The position numbers and the translations under genes are program-made. A DNA stretch of 64,000 nucleotides from Miscanthus floridulus (Eukaryota; Streptophyta; Magnoliopsida; Poales; Poaceae), in assembly GCF_019320115.1 (NCBI RefSeq), contig NC_089584.1, forward strand, positions 99,621,792 through 99,685,791. The letters are read 5' to 3'. Below, one piece after another: positions 48,395-61,030 of the stretch (position 1 is its first letter; each line of letters begins with the position of its first letter). The notes under the pieces were generated by a model that was not told the DNA's origin, did not search any database, and saw only the letters and a list, made by a program, of their open reading frames with translations.

Positions 48395-49510
48395 ATCTCC
48401 CCCTTTTTGATAATTGATGATAATCCTTTCATAAAGATATGAATTGAGATTTAATTGAATCCACGTTGCTTGCCCAAGCATATTTACCATGTGTAAAAGA
48501 ATATGGACAAGTTTCATGAACTCCAAATGGTAGCAATTGCTCCCCTTACATATGTGCTAAGAGTTTGGATTATAGCTTACACATATGCTTAGATAGGAAA
48601 TATAGGAGACAATTTCTACCGTATGATGCTAAGGTATAAGAGATGGACCTTTGAAGCGTGATACCAATCGGAGTGCACCAATATACCATCCTTAGCACCA
48701 TTAGTAAATATATATACATAAAAACTAGAATACCCCATAAGATCAACATTACAAGCAATGGTCTAGTTTCCATAAAATGAACATAAGTCTAGTTACTTTA
48801 GCCTATGCATGCTAGTTTTTCATTTCACCATTCAAGCATATAACTAGCATACACTACACAAGCATGGATATTGAAATTTAGAACTTGTGCTATGCAAGCA
48901 AATATATGAAATGCACATTCAAATACAACATACAAGTCTATGAGCTTGCTCCCCCTACTTATGTGCATTTTTTATTGATCCCCTTACCATGTCATTTCAT
49001 TTGTTTTCATTTGTTTGCTCCTCCTATCTTACTATCTTTGTGAATTTTTCTCCCCTTTGTCAACAATTAGCACAAAAGGTGAGCTCAAATTATAGATAGG
49101 TTGAGGTGAAACCATGTAAAATGAGGATCATTTTCCCAATTTGGTTCAATCTAGATCACTTGTAAAAGATATTTAACTTGGTTTGATCCAAGGACAAGCT
49201 TCTTCACACCTCTAAATAAGGGTTATCTTGTACCATGTTGAGTTAAACACTTATAGCTTATTTTCTAGATCAAATACTAGGTTTACAAGCCCACAAACAT
49301 GTCATATGTTACCACTAGATCATTTCAAACATACAAGCAATAGTAGTACCATACAAGCATCAAATTCATTTGATTTTAATGAATGAGCCTAGGATATGAT
49401 AGGAATGGCTAGATGCACTAAACAAGTCCTTAGCAATAGAGGGATGACATGTCAATCAACTTTACCTTGCTTTGCTCGAAGGAGAGGCATGTCATATAAT
49501 GGGGGGGGTG
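48395..49510. other. 3' untranslated region of the second Copia
   Basis: AT-rich non-coding sequence between the polypurine tract and the end of pol. A poly-G run lies at 49501-49507. No accessory ORF is seen here, unlike in the Sirevirus at 25098-33188. Confidence 0.55.
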
Positions 49511-49512
49511 CA

Positions 49513-52500
49513 TCAACACATATTTGAGAAATCAAGTATGTTCAATTCATTACTTAGCTTGCAAAACCTCTTCTCATCAAGTGGCTTGGTGAAGATATCG
49601 GCAAGTTGATCTTTGGTGCCCACACTCTCGATGCAAATGTCCCCTTTTTGTTGATGATCTCTTATGAAATGATAGCGGACATCAATATGCTCTATTCTTA
49701 AATGTTGAACCGGGTTATTGGTGAGCTTTACGGCACTTTCATTGTCACATAGCAATGGCACTTGCTTGAATTTGATTCCAAAATCACCCAAAGTAGCCTT
49801 CATCCAAAGTAATTAAGCACAACAACTATCGGCCGAAATGTACTCCGCTTTGGCGGTTGAAAGTGCTACACTATTTTGCTTCTTTGATGACCAAGACACA
49901 AGTGATCTTCCCAATAGTTGACATGTGCCCGATGTGCTCTTTCTCTCAACTTTGCATCCTGCATAATCGGAGTCCAAATATCCAATCAACTCAAATCTTG
50001 CTCCTTTGGGATACCACAATCCAATATTTTGTGTATGCTTCAAGTACCTTAATATTCTCTTTATTGCTTTTGAATGACTTTCTCTTGGTGAGGCTTGGAA
50101 TCTAGCACACATGCATACACTAAACATCACATCCAGCCTTGATGCGGTCACATAGAGTAGCCTTCCAATCATAGACCGATACATCTTTTGATCCACCATG
50201 TTGCCACTAGCATCACTATCCAAGCTTCCACTTGTCCCCATTGGTGTACTGATAGCTTTACTATCATCCATTCTAAACTTCTTGAGCATGTTCTTGATAT
50301 ACTTACCTTGACTCACAAATGTGATATTCTTCATTTGCTTGATTTGAAGACCAAGGAAGTAGCTAAGCTCTCCAATCATGGACATCTCAAACTCACTTGC
50401 TATCATCTTGCCAAACTCCTCACAAAAATCTTGATTTGTTGACCCAAAAATGATATCAACATAGATTTGCATTACAAATAAGTCATTTTCAAGCTTCTTG
50501 GTGAAGAGAGTGGTGCCAATCTTTCCCATCTTGAATTCCTTAGAGAGTAGAAAATCTCTTAATCTCTCATACCATGCTCTAGGTGCTTATTTTAATCCAT
50601 ACAAAGCCTTTCTCAACTTGTAAACATGGTTGGGTTTCTTCTCATCTTCAAAACCGAGAGGTTGCTCAACATACACAAGCTCGTTGATGTACCCATTGAA
50701 AAATGCACTCTTCACATCCATTTGGTACAACTTGATGTTGTGGGCACAAGCATAGGCTAACAAGATCCTAATTGCTTCCAATCTTGCAACCGGGGTATAT
50801 GTTTCTCTAAAATCAAGATCTTCAACTTGAGTGTAACCTTAAGCTACTAATCTTGCTTTGTTCCTTATTACTATCCCATCTTGATCTTGCTTGTTCTGAA
50901 AGACCCACTTGGTTCCAATCACATTATGATCTTTAGGCCTCTCAACTAACTCCCATACTTGTTTCTTGTAAAGTTGTTTAGCTCTTCATGCATAGCATTG
51001 ACCCAATCAACATCCTTCAAAGCTTCATCTATCTTCTTAGGTTCAATAGATGACACAAATGAGAAATGCTCACAAAATAAAGCCAATCTTGATCTAGTTT
51101 GCACACCTCTTGAAATATCACCAATGATAGTGTCCAAGGGATGATCTCTTGTAATATTGGTTGGTTGAAGCACTTGCACTTGATTGCTTGCATTTGATAG
51201 ATCACTTGGTTGAGATGATGAACTAGCCACTTGTTGTTGATCTTGCACTTTGTCATCACTAGTTCTTGCTTGAACTTGATCATGAGAACCACTAGCTTGC
51301 ACATTTGAGTTAGAGAGCACTTGATTCTTGTCATCTTCAACATCAATCACCTCTCTAGGCCTTATATTACCAATGTCCATGTTCTTCATTGCATTGACCA
51401 AATGAGTGCCTCTTACATCATCTAGATTCTCATCTTCCTCTTGGGAACTATTTGTTTCATCAAACTCTACATCATGAACCTCCTCAAGAGTACAACTAGC
51501 CAAATTCCAAACTCTATAAGCCTTGCTAGTAGTGGAGTAACCAAGCAAGAAACCTTTGTCATATTTCTTTTCAAACTTGCTCAATCTAGTACCTTTCTTC
51601 AATATGTAGCATTTACAACCAAAAACCTGAAAGTATGCTATGTTGGGCTTTCTTCCATTCAAAAGCTCATAAGGTGTCTTCTCCATCATGGGGTGATAAT
51701 AGAGTCGGTTGCTATAATAGCAAGCCATGTTGATTGCTTTAGCCCAAAATGAATGACTCACATTGTACTCACTCAACATTGATCTTGCCATATCAATCAA
51801 AGTTCCATTCTTCCTTTCAACTAAGCCATTTGATTGAGGAGTGTACTTCGCCGAGAATTGATGTCTAATTCCAAATTCATCACACAACTCATCAATTCTA
51901 GTGTTCTTGAATTAACTACCATTGTCACTTCTAACTTTCTTGATGGTTGTTTCAAACTCATTGTGAATGCCCTTGACAAATGATTTAAATATTACAAACA
52001 CATCACTCTTGTCAATAAGAAAGAATAACCATGTGTATCTAGTGAAATCATCCACAATCACAAATCCATATTTATTTCCACCAATGCTTGTGTATATGGT
52101 TGGTCCAAACAAGTCCATGTGCATCAACTCAAATGCCTTAGATGTGCTCATTATGCTCTTCTTAGGATGTGTGTTACCAACTTGTTTTCCGGCTTGACAT
52201 GCACTACATAGCTTATCCTTCTCAAATGTGACATCTTTCAAACCTCTAAGTCATGCTTAATCAACTTGTTCAATTGTTTAATTCCAACATGACCAAGCCT
52301 TCTATGCCATAACCAACCCATGCTAGACTTAGTGATCAAACATATTGTCAATTGAGCTTCTCTAGCATTGAAATCAACCAAGTATAGATTTTCATATCTA
52401 AATCCTTTGAATATCAAGTTAGAGCCATCTGCACTTATAATCTCTACATCATCCACACCAAATATATACTTGAAACCAAGATCACACAATTGAGCTACCA

Positions 52501-52757
52501 ACAAAAGGTTGAAGTTCAAGCTTTCTACTAGTAGCACATTGGAAATGCTCAAGTCATTGGAGATTGCAATCTTACCAAGCTCTTTGATCTTGCCTTTGCC
52601 ATTGTCACCAAATGTGATATTATCAATCCCATTGCTCTTGTTTTTATTGATTGAATTGAACATTCTTGGATCACCGGGTCGTGCACCCACTATCAACCAC
52701 CCAATGCCTTCCTCTGGCTTTATAATTGACCTACAAAAAAAGATCAATTCTTTTTAG
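49513..52757 (-). pseudogene. Copia pol: integrase, reverse transcriptase, RNase H with disruptions
   Basis: A protease relic (GDPRMFNSI) is followed by LWHRRLGHVGIKQLNKL and the integrase zinc-binding C-x2-C (CSACQAGKQ), then the integrase core: HMDLFGPTIYTSIGGNKYGF, RSDNGS, YTPQSNGLVERKN (D, D, E present). RT follows with [16 protein letters not shown] and MDVKSAFFNGYINELVYVEQ. The catalytic YVDD reads YVDIIFG: one codon of the DD pair is deleted at about 50450-50475. RNase H (GYLDSDYAGCK, DQLADIFTKPLDEKRF) ends at 49513. Four or more in-frame stops occur (for example LK-stop-APRAWYE, where Gln is expected). Inactive. Confidence 0.87.
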
Positions 52758-52832
52758 GTACCCAAACTTGCTTGGGCCCTTGAAGGTTAGTTAAGCCTTC
52801 AATCAAACGGTGACTATGGCTCTAATACCACT

Positions 52833-54768
52833 TGAAAGGTCCTAATATGGCTAGAGGGGGGTGAATAGCCTATTTAAAAATCTACAAATCAACTAGAGCA
52901 ATTTGATTAGTATGACAAATAGCGAAATGCAAACTTGCTCTAGCTCTACAAGGGTTGTAAGCCACCTATCCAATAATTCTAGTTGCAATAATTACTAGGC
53001 ACACAACTTGCAATGTTACTACTCACTAAGAGCTCTCAATCTTGCTACTCTAAAGAGCTCCACTAGATGTACTTAAAAAACAAAGCAAGCTCTCAATTCT
53101 AATTACACTAAAGAGCTTGCCACAACTAGTTTGCAAGAATATAAATGAGTGAGTAGGGTAATTATATCGCCGTGTAGAGGAGTGAGCCAATCACAAGATG
53201 AATACTAAATCAAACACCGGGAGAATACCAAAGGGCAAGAGACAATCAATTTTTCTTCCGAGGTTCACGTGCTTACCGGCATGCTAGTCCCCGTTGTGTC
53301 AACCAACACTTGATGGTTCAACGGCTAAGAGGTGTTGCACAAACCTCATCCACACAATTAGACACTGCAAGAACCTACCCACTAGTGAGGTAACTCAATG
53401 ACATGAGCAATCCACTAGAGTTATCTTTTGGCTCTCTGCCACAGAAGGCACAAGACCCCTCACAATCACCACGATCGGAGCCGGAGATAATCACCAACCT
53501 CCGCTCAACGATCCTCACTGCTCCAAGCCATCTAGGTGGCGGCAACCACCAAGAGTAACAAGTGAATCCCGTAGCGAAACATGAATGCCAAGTGCCTCTA
53601 GATGCAATCACTCAAGCAATGCACTTGGATTCTCTCCCAATCTCACAATGGTGATGAAACAATGATGGAGATGAGTGGGAGGGCTTTGGCTAAGCTCACA
53701 AGGTTGCTATGTAAATGCAAATGTCCAAGAGATTGAGCTTGAGTCGGCCATGGGGCTTAAATAGAAGCCCCCACAAAATAGAGCCGTTGTACCCCTTCAC
53801 TGGGAACAACACGGGGTGACCGGACACTCCGGTCAGTTCAACCAGACGTAGGACGCCAGCGTCCAGTCGCTTGATGCTTACCACATGTCATTGGCTTGAA
53901 ACGCCGATCGCCCAATCTCAACAGTCAAGTGATGACCGGACGCGTCAGTTAGAAAGTGACTGGACATAGGACCCCAGCGTCTGGTCGTTTCTAGTAATGT
54001 TCCAAATGCAAACTCACCCGATGTCCGGTCACTCAATGTTTCCTCTGTGCGCCTCACGTCAGCGTACGTCAGCACTGACCGGACGCACCCTGCCAGTGTC
54101 TGGTCACTCTTCACGCCAGCATCCGATCATAAGACTGAGACGCATGTTCACTACTGCTACTGACCGAACTCAACACCCCAGCGTCCGGTCACTGCACCAC
54201 CAGCGTCTGGTCACTCTGTGAACCCCTGTCTTTTCTGTATAGGGCGCTGATGGCACCGTCGGATTGTCCGCACTCTACGGGTGGATACTCCACCAGTGAA
54301 GTTTCTAACCCTTGCTCAAATGTGCCAACCACCAAGTGTATCACCTTGTGCACATGTGTTAGCATATTTTCACAAGCATTTTCAAGGGTGTTAGCACTCC
54401 ACTAGATCCTAAATGCATATGCAATGAGTTAGAGCATCTAGTGGCACTTTGATAACCGTATTTCAATATGAGTTTCACCCCTCTTAATAGAATGGCTATC
54501 TAACCTAAATGTGATCACACTCGCTAAGTGTCTTGATCACGGAAACAAAATGGCTCCTACTATTTATACCTTTGCCTTGAGCCTTTTGTTTTTCTATTTC
54601 TGCTTTTCCAAGTTCAAGCATTTGATCATCACCATGCCATCACCATCATCATGATCTTCGCCATTGCTTCATCACTTGGAGTAGTGCTACCTATCTCATA
54701 ATTACTTTGATAAACTAGGTTAGCACTTAGGGTTTCATCAATTAACCAAAACCAAACTAGAGCTTTCA
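52833..54768 (-). repeat. Complete 5' LTR of the second Copia
   Basis: 1936 bp on the plus strand from TGAAAGGTCCTAATATGG to ACTAGAGCTTTCA. It contains a third CCGGACGC array (53815-54215). Confidence 0.88.
53815..54215. repeat. CCGGACGC motif array in the second Copia LTR
   Basis: Repeated gaccggacrc, gcgtccggtc and decayed forms such as gcgtctggtc, the same motif as in the Sirevirus arrays although the rest of the LTR differs. Confidence 0.8.
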
Positions 54769-56690
54769 ACAGGCATAGGCCGCTGAGGCTCATCTGTGTT
54801 TCCCCCCTGCATCTTTGTTTGACATGAGGCGGCCTCGGGCCCTCCATGAACCTCGATCTTTCGATCTAGGATCAGGCGGCTCAAGTCCCCGAGCCCTATG
54901 GGGTTCGATAGGGGTCAGCCATGATTCATGCATCACCCCATCCTCGTTTTCGCAACCAGAGGGGCTAAGCTAACGACACTTGCCTCGATGACTTGAGTGT
55001 CATGTTCTGTGAGCTCACTAATGGGCATGTTCAAGTGGAATCCGGGTCCGTCATCTGCTGACGAGGTCGGTAGAGCCCTCATGTGGCATTCCACTACTTC
55101 TTAACCCATCTCTTGGTAGATGCCTAAGCCATTCGATAGGCTTGGGTGGCCCATTGGCCTCTCCTCGATGTAGATTCTGTGGGCTTGGCTCGAGGTTAGA
55201 ATCAAATGAGAAAGGTCGAGATGTCTCTGTCCGCTCCTAAGCGGGGTCGGGCAAGGCCACTGGGGCCCATCTCGGGTTTTCTCCCCTAGCTCTATTTGAC
55301 ATGAGGTGGCCTTGAGCCCTTCGTGGGCTGGCCTTCGAACCTCGGTTGATCACTGTTCATATCGAATTAGACGACTACCACTTTGTGACGCGACGTGAAG
55401 CGTTGTGATGCGGCAATCACATGTGCAATGCTCGGATGTACGGGATGATTGAATGGACGAATGTATGAATGATCATAGTTTTAGAAAAAATGAGGGTTGG
55501 TAATGTTACCTTGATGGTACGAGTGATAGGTTCTAGGAGCTCTTTTCTAGATATGTCTGTGTGGGGTTCGGGGCCGATGTTTGTGATGGGGCCGACGTAA
55601 CCTGCATGAGTCTCCCATTCTTCCATATCTATCTCTAGGCAGTGGCCCAAGCCATTCGATCGATTTGGGCGACCTGACAGGCTCCCCTCGATGGAGATTT
55701 CATAGGTAGGCCCCTCCAAATCCCTCTCGAGAAGGTGGAGGTTAAGGTTTGGAGTGCAGAGACAAAGACTCTGATCACGCTAGTGGACAAAAACACCGTA
55801 GCCGCTAGGGCGTAGGGTCCTAGCGGTCCGACCAGGCTTACTCATAGTTTGCGCCTACACACCGTGCCTCTAGTTTTATAAACATAAGGAGGGGACATGC
55901 AAAGAGAATGTCTAGCGAATAGACACCCTTGCTAGCCCTCGAGCAATTCCTGACCCTCTACCATTGCTGGGGTCAAAGGCTCGGTAATGAAATTAATGCG
56001 TAAAGTAAGTAAGTGAGGATGCTTATCTTTCGGCAGTGGTCTTGAGCCATCCGATCGACCTAGGCACCGGTTTTACCTCAATGGTAAGAGTGATGGGTTT
56101 GGAAAGCCTCCCCTAGATATGAGCGTGATCCTGCTTGCTCCTTATCCATTTCTCGTTAGTGGCCAAGCCGTCCGATCGACTCACGTTACCTATCAAGACA
56201 AGATTTCCCTATAGAAATAGAGGATGAGAACATTCCGTGCAAGAATTTAGTTAGGTAGATAAGCCAAGCATCGAATTTGTGCAAAATGGACGAGCTCTTC
56301 GTTATAGCAAACAACCTTTTAGCTCTTCTCCCTCTTTTTATAAAAGAGGTTTACTGCATTCCGACCCTTCCCATAGTTAAGGTCATAAAAGCTTGGAGTG
56401 CGAGTGAGCAAGCTCTGATCACGCCGGTGAGCAAAGGCACCATAGCTGCTAGGGCGTAGATGTCTCGCAGTCTGTCTAGTTTTACTCAGAGCTTGTTCCC
56501 AAAAACCTAGCTCCTAGGACTTAACGTGAGAAAAGAGGGCAGGCATAGAGAATGTTTGCAGGATAAATGTACTCATATCAGCCCCCAAGTGAGGCCCAAC
56601 CTCTTGCTGTTTGCTAGGGTCAGATGTCATGAAGGATCGGAGAGTTTTGATAACGAAACTGATAAGTAAAAAGTGTGCATTTATTAGGGG
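54769..56690. repeat. Tat spacer with diverged tandem subrepeats
   Basis: The spacer between integrase and antisense ORF is built of diverged units of about 0.5-0.7 kb. The phrase aagccattcgatcgatttgg and variants recur at about 55125, 55645, 56045 and 56160; gatcacgccggtgagcaaag and variants recur at 55775 and 56415; gttgctggggtcagatgtca variants recur at 55965 and 56610. Such repeats are known between pol and the 3' LTR of Tat elements. Confidence 0.6.
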
Positions 56691-57970
56691 TGAAAGCGAT
56701 GTAGCTGCTCGATATTCTAGGTATTGGTGAAGACCTCACCGTCGATGGTTTTTAGCTTGTAGGCGCCTGGCCAGAGTACCTCCACGATAATGTATGGTCC
56801 CTCCCATGGCGGGGAGAACTTGTGGTGGTCCTTGTTGCTCTGGACGAGGTGGAGGACTAGGTCCCCGACGTTGATGGCCTAACCCCACACTCATCGGCTG
56901 TGGTATCATCGCAATGCCTGCTGGTACTTGGCCAAGCGAAGGAGGGTGATGTCATGAGCTTCATCCAACTAGTACATGGCATCCTCGAGGGATGCCTTGG
57001 CTCCCTATTCGTCATACGCCCTGATCCTTAGTGCTCCATGGTTGATGTTGGTTGGGAGGACGACCTCAGAACTATAGACCATGAAGAAGGGTGTATAGCC
57101 AGTGGCTCAACAGGGGGTTGTCCTCAGGCTCTAGAGTACTAAAGGAAGCTCGGCGACCCATCGTGCGCCAAACTTGTTCAACCAGTTGAAGATTCTAGGC
57201 TTAAGGCCCTATAGGACCATGCTGTTTGTGTGCTCAACCTGCCTATTTGTTTGGGGATGCATGATGGCGGCCCAATCGACCCGGATGTGGTATTCATCAT
57301 AGAATTGAAGGAACTTCTTTCTAGTGAATTGCATGCCGTTGTCCATGATGATGGAGTTTGGGACTCCAAAGCGATGGACGATGTCGAGGAAGAACAACAT
57401 GGCCTGCTCGGATTTGATCATGGAGATCAGCCAAGCTTCTATCCAGTTGGTAAATTTGTCTATGGTGACAAGCAAGTTGGTATAGCCCCTGAGCGCTTTT
57501 TTGAGAGGTCCAACCAGATTGAGCCCCCATACGGCGAATGACCAGGTGATGGGGATCATCTGGAGCGCTTGGGCTGGTAGGTGAGTCTGCTGAGCATATT
57601 ACTGGCACCCTTTTCGTAGGTGCGTACGATCTGCTCGATGTCCGCTACAGTGGTGGGCTAGTAGAGCCCTATCGGAATGTGTTTCTGACCAGGGTTCTAG
57701 GCGTGGCATGGTGACCACAGATCCCACTGTGGATATTGTTTAGTAAATGTATCCCCTGTTTGATGGGGATGCGGCGCTGTAGGATCCTAGTGTGACTTCG
57801 CTTATAGAGTTTGCCCTCCACAAGAACAAAGGACTTGGTGCGACGTATGAGCCATTGAGCCTTCGTCCTATCTATTAGTAGTGCATCATGGAGGAGGTAG
57901 TTGAGGTAGAGCATCCTCCAGTCGACCAGAGGGTCAGGCTCTGTCACTAGGTCCTCTTTGAGCTCCATGA
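56690..57970 (-). pseudogene. Gypsy integrase of the Tat element, decayed
   Basis: Minus-strand blocks in order: an HHCC-type zinc region (GICGHHATPRTLVRNTFR), the catalytic core (WGLNLVGPLKKALRGYTNLL, VTIDKFTNWIEAW, SIIMDNGMQFTRKKF, HPQTNRQVEHTNS) and a C-terminal chromatin-facing tail near 56690-56830 (WEGPYIIVEVLWPGAYKLK). In HPQTNRQVEHTN the usual GQVER reads RQVEH: E remains, while neighbouring residues differ. Two or more frame changes and TAG stops are present, for example near 57560-57600. Confidence 0.78.
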
Positions 57971-58059
57971 CTTCAGGACTAGATGGAGCCGATGGTTGGT
58001 TAGCCCCCGGGCCTAGATTGGTTGGACCATCGCTGCCCTATTCTGACTCCTCATAGCGA

Positions 58060-58559
58060 ACCAAGGGCTTGTGTGGTTCACTAGCGAAGATGCCTATTGG
58101 CACAGGCTCTTGGGCGAATGCTGCTTTCGCAAGCGCATCTGCTGCCTCATTGAGATGCATCGGGATGTGGTTGAGCTCGAGGCCATCGAACTTGTCCTCC
58201 AACTGGTGGACTTCTTGGTAGTACGCGGCCATCTTGATGTCATGGTAGTTTGACTCCATCATGACCTAGTTGACGACCAACTAGGAATCTCCTCAAACAT
58301 CGAGGCGTCGGACGCCCAACTCGATGGCAATGCGTAGGCCATTAATGAGCGCCTCATATTTAGCCATATTGTTGGAGGAGGGAAAATGGAGATGGACCAT
58401 GTACCTCATGCGTATCCCGTGGGGTGACACAAAGACCAACCCCATGTCGGTGCCCTTCTTCATCAATGATCCATCGAAGTACATTGTCCAGTACTCTTGA
58501 TCGATGACCGCCGGTGGCATTTGGACCTCAGTCCATTCCGCGATGAAATTAGCCAACAC
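58060..58559 (-). pseudogene. Second (archaeal-type) RNase H domain of the Tat element
   Basis: WTMYFDGSLMKKGTDMGLVF begins the domain, followed by SNNMAKYEALINGLRIAIEL (SNNxAEYEAL motif), a GDS-stop-LVVN-stop-V block where both stops replace Gln, and HIPMHLNEAADALAKAAF. This second RNase H after the ordinary RT-linked one is a lineage marker of Tat. Confidence 0.75.
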
Positions 58560-58639
58560 CTAGGACTTGATGGCTGTCCGGGAGGCATACACAATGCCCT
58601 AACCCATTAGCTCAAGCACCCATTTCGTGGTTCTTCCCA

Positions 58640-59861
58640 TGGCGTCCTAGTTTTGGATGACCTCACCAAGGGAGAAGGATGTCACGACCGTCACTGGATG
58701 TGACTTGAAGTAATGGCGTAGCTTCCTCCTAGTGATGAGGATAGCGTACATAAGCTTCTGGATTTGGGGATAGCGGGTCTTTGAGTCAGATAGGACCTCG
58801 CTAATGAAGTACACAAGGCACTGTACTTTGAGGACGTGCCCCTCTTCTTCCCGCTCCACTACTAGGGCGGTGCTGACCACTTGCATGGTGGTTGCAATGT
58901 AGAGCAGAAGGGGTTTTCCCTCGGTAGGAGGAACTTGGATTGGGGCCTTCATTAGGAGCTGCTTAACCATGTCAAGTGCTTACTGGGCCTCGAATGTCCA
59001 TTCGAAGTGATTGGCCTTCTTTAGAAGTTGATAAAGGGGGAGACCTCGTTCGCCGAGGTGTGAGATGAAGCGGCTGAGCGTGGTGAGGCACCCCATAACC
59101 CATTTTACCCTCTTTATGTTCTGAATCAGGCCCATCCTTATGATGGCTGAGATCTTCTCCTGGTTGGCTTTGATGCCACGCTTGAAGATAATGAAACCAA
59201 GCAGCATGCCCCTCGGGACCCCGAAAACACACTTCTCGGGATTGAGTTTGATGCCATTCGCTTAGAGTTTTGCAAGGGTCTGCTCAAGATCGTCTATGAG
59301 GTGGTCAGCCCATTTGGATTTGGCCATGATGTTATCAATGTAGGCCTCAATGGTCCACCCGGTGAGGTCCCTGAAGCACTTGTGCATACAACACTGGTAT
59401 ATAGCCCCAACGTTCTTCAGATAGAACGACATTGTGATGTAGCAGAACAATCTAAAGGGGGTGATGAAAGATGTCGTGAGCTGGTCGAACTCTTTCATCG
59501 CAATTTGATGGTACCTGGAGTACGCATCAAGGAAGCAGAGGGTTTCACACCTCGAGGTAGAGTCAACTATTAGGTCTATGCATGGCAAAGGAAATGGATC
59601 CTTTGGGCATGCTTTATTAAGACCCATATAGTCAACACACATCCTCCATTTCCCACTCTTCTTTCATATAGGAACAGGATTGGCTAACCACTCTAGGTGG
59701 TACACTTCCTTGATGAATCCAACCACCAAAAGCTTCGCGTTCTCCTCGCTAATGGTCCTGCGTTTCCCATCGTCGAAGCGACGTAGGCATTGTTTCACTG
59801 GCTTGGAGCCCAGGCAGATCTTCAAGGCATGCTCGGTGACTTCCCTTGGAATGCCTAGCAT
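58640..59861 (-). pseudogene. Gypsy reverse transcriptase and connected RNase H, decayed
   Basis: Blocks in order: a VKQCLRRFDDGKRRTISEEN entry segment, GKWRMCVDYMGLNKACPKDP, DAYSRYHQIAM, then the active-site strand EAYIDNIMAKS, where YVDD reads YIDN (second Asp to Asn, a G-to-A type change). The thumb and tether follow (GIKANQEKISAI, HLGERGLPLYQLLKKANHFE), then the first RNase H remnant. Frame interrupted by TAG codons at expected Gln. Confidence 0.8.
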
Positions 59862-60059
59862 GTCTGAGAGTTTCCACGTGAAGATGTCTTTGTTGGCGTG
59901 GAGGAAGCTAACGAGCGCGCTTTCCTATTCGTAGGAAAGCATGGTACCAATGCACACCATTTTTCTCTTGGTGCTCCCAGGGTCTATGAGGACTTCCTTA
60001 GAGCCTTCCGCTGGCTCGAAGGCCCCAATCGACCTTTTGGGGTTGGGTGCTTCTTCGGT

Positions 60060-61030
60060 GACCTATTTTCTGATGTTCACGTGCTCTCCAGAGGCTACGA
60101 TCGCTGCGGTGTTATCGCAGCACTCGACTTCGCACTCGTAGGCGCACTGAAAGGATGTGTCGACGGTGATGACCCCACCTGGCATTTTTAGCTTGAGGTA
60201 AGTGTAGATGGGGATAGATATGAACTTCACATAGCATGGTCGCCCTTTGATGGAGTGGTAAGTTCTGTGGAACACCACCACTTCAAAAGCAAGAGTCTCT
60301 GTCCTGTAGTTGGATGGACCCCCGAAGGTGATGGGTAGATTGATCTACCTAAGTGGCATGGCCTGCTTTCTAGGCACGATGCCATGAAAGGGTGCTCTAG
60401 TTGGCCAAATGCACGCTCGGCCAATGCCCATAGCATCAAGCATCTCGACGTACATGATGTTGAGGCTACTGCCTCCATCCATCAGTACTTTGGTGAGCTG
60501 CTTCGTATCGACAATTGGGTTAACCATGAGCGGGTATCTCCCTGGCTATGGGATGCTCTCTAGATGATCGGTCCGATCAAAGGTTATAACGGACTCTAAC
60601 CACTTGAGGAAGGCAGGCGTGGCTAGTTCGGTCGCATAGACCTCACGGCATGTGATCTTCTGGCGATGCTTGGAGTCATAAGCCTCTGATCCTCCAAAGA
60701 TCATGAGGCAGCCATCTGGTGTTGGAAAGCCATCGTCCTTCCCCTTGGCGTCATCCGTGGTAGGGTCAGGGTCCTTGCCATGCTCCCCTTTGTTGGAGCC
60801 TCTGGATAAGAACCACTTCATGAGGGCACAGTCCTTGTATGGATGCTTGATGGGCAAGGCATGGTTTGGGCATGGCCCCTCGAGTAGTTTTTCGAAGTGG
60901 TTCAATGTGCTCTCCATGGGCTTCCGACCACCCCTACGGTCAGCGGTGGCCATGAGAGAGCCCTCGCACCGCTGCTTCTTGTTCTTCTTTTTGGCAGGAC
61001 GGTTCAAGGTGCCTTCGCCAGTGTCCTTGT
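60060..61030 (-). pseudogene. Gag C-terminus and aspartic protease of the Tat element
   Basis: KKKNKKQRC, NHFEKLLEGPCPNHALPIKH and a PYKDCALMKWFLSRG knuckle-like segment mark the gag end. The protease follows with VLMDGGSSLNIMYVEMLDAM, where the catalytic D(S/T)G reads DGG as is usual for this lineage. The frame is interrupted by a stop near 60543 and others. Confidence 0.7.

Larger units (their letters stand above)
47967..54768 (-). mobile_element. Second Copia retrotransposon, gag-less, one LTR truncated
   Basis: The 5' LTR (52833-54768) is complete; the 3' LTR (47967-48394) retains only its innermost 428 bp. The PBS matches initiator Met tRNA in the minus direction (TGGTATTAGAGCC, 52818-52830). 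The polypurine tract (complement of atctccccctttttg) adjoins at 48395. Pol on the minus strand carries protease remnant, integrase, RT and RNase H. No gag is present: only about 70 bp separate the PBS from the protease remnant. A target duplication cannot be tested because one end is missing. It lies in the spacer of the Tat element. Confidence 0.88.
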
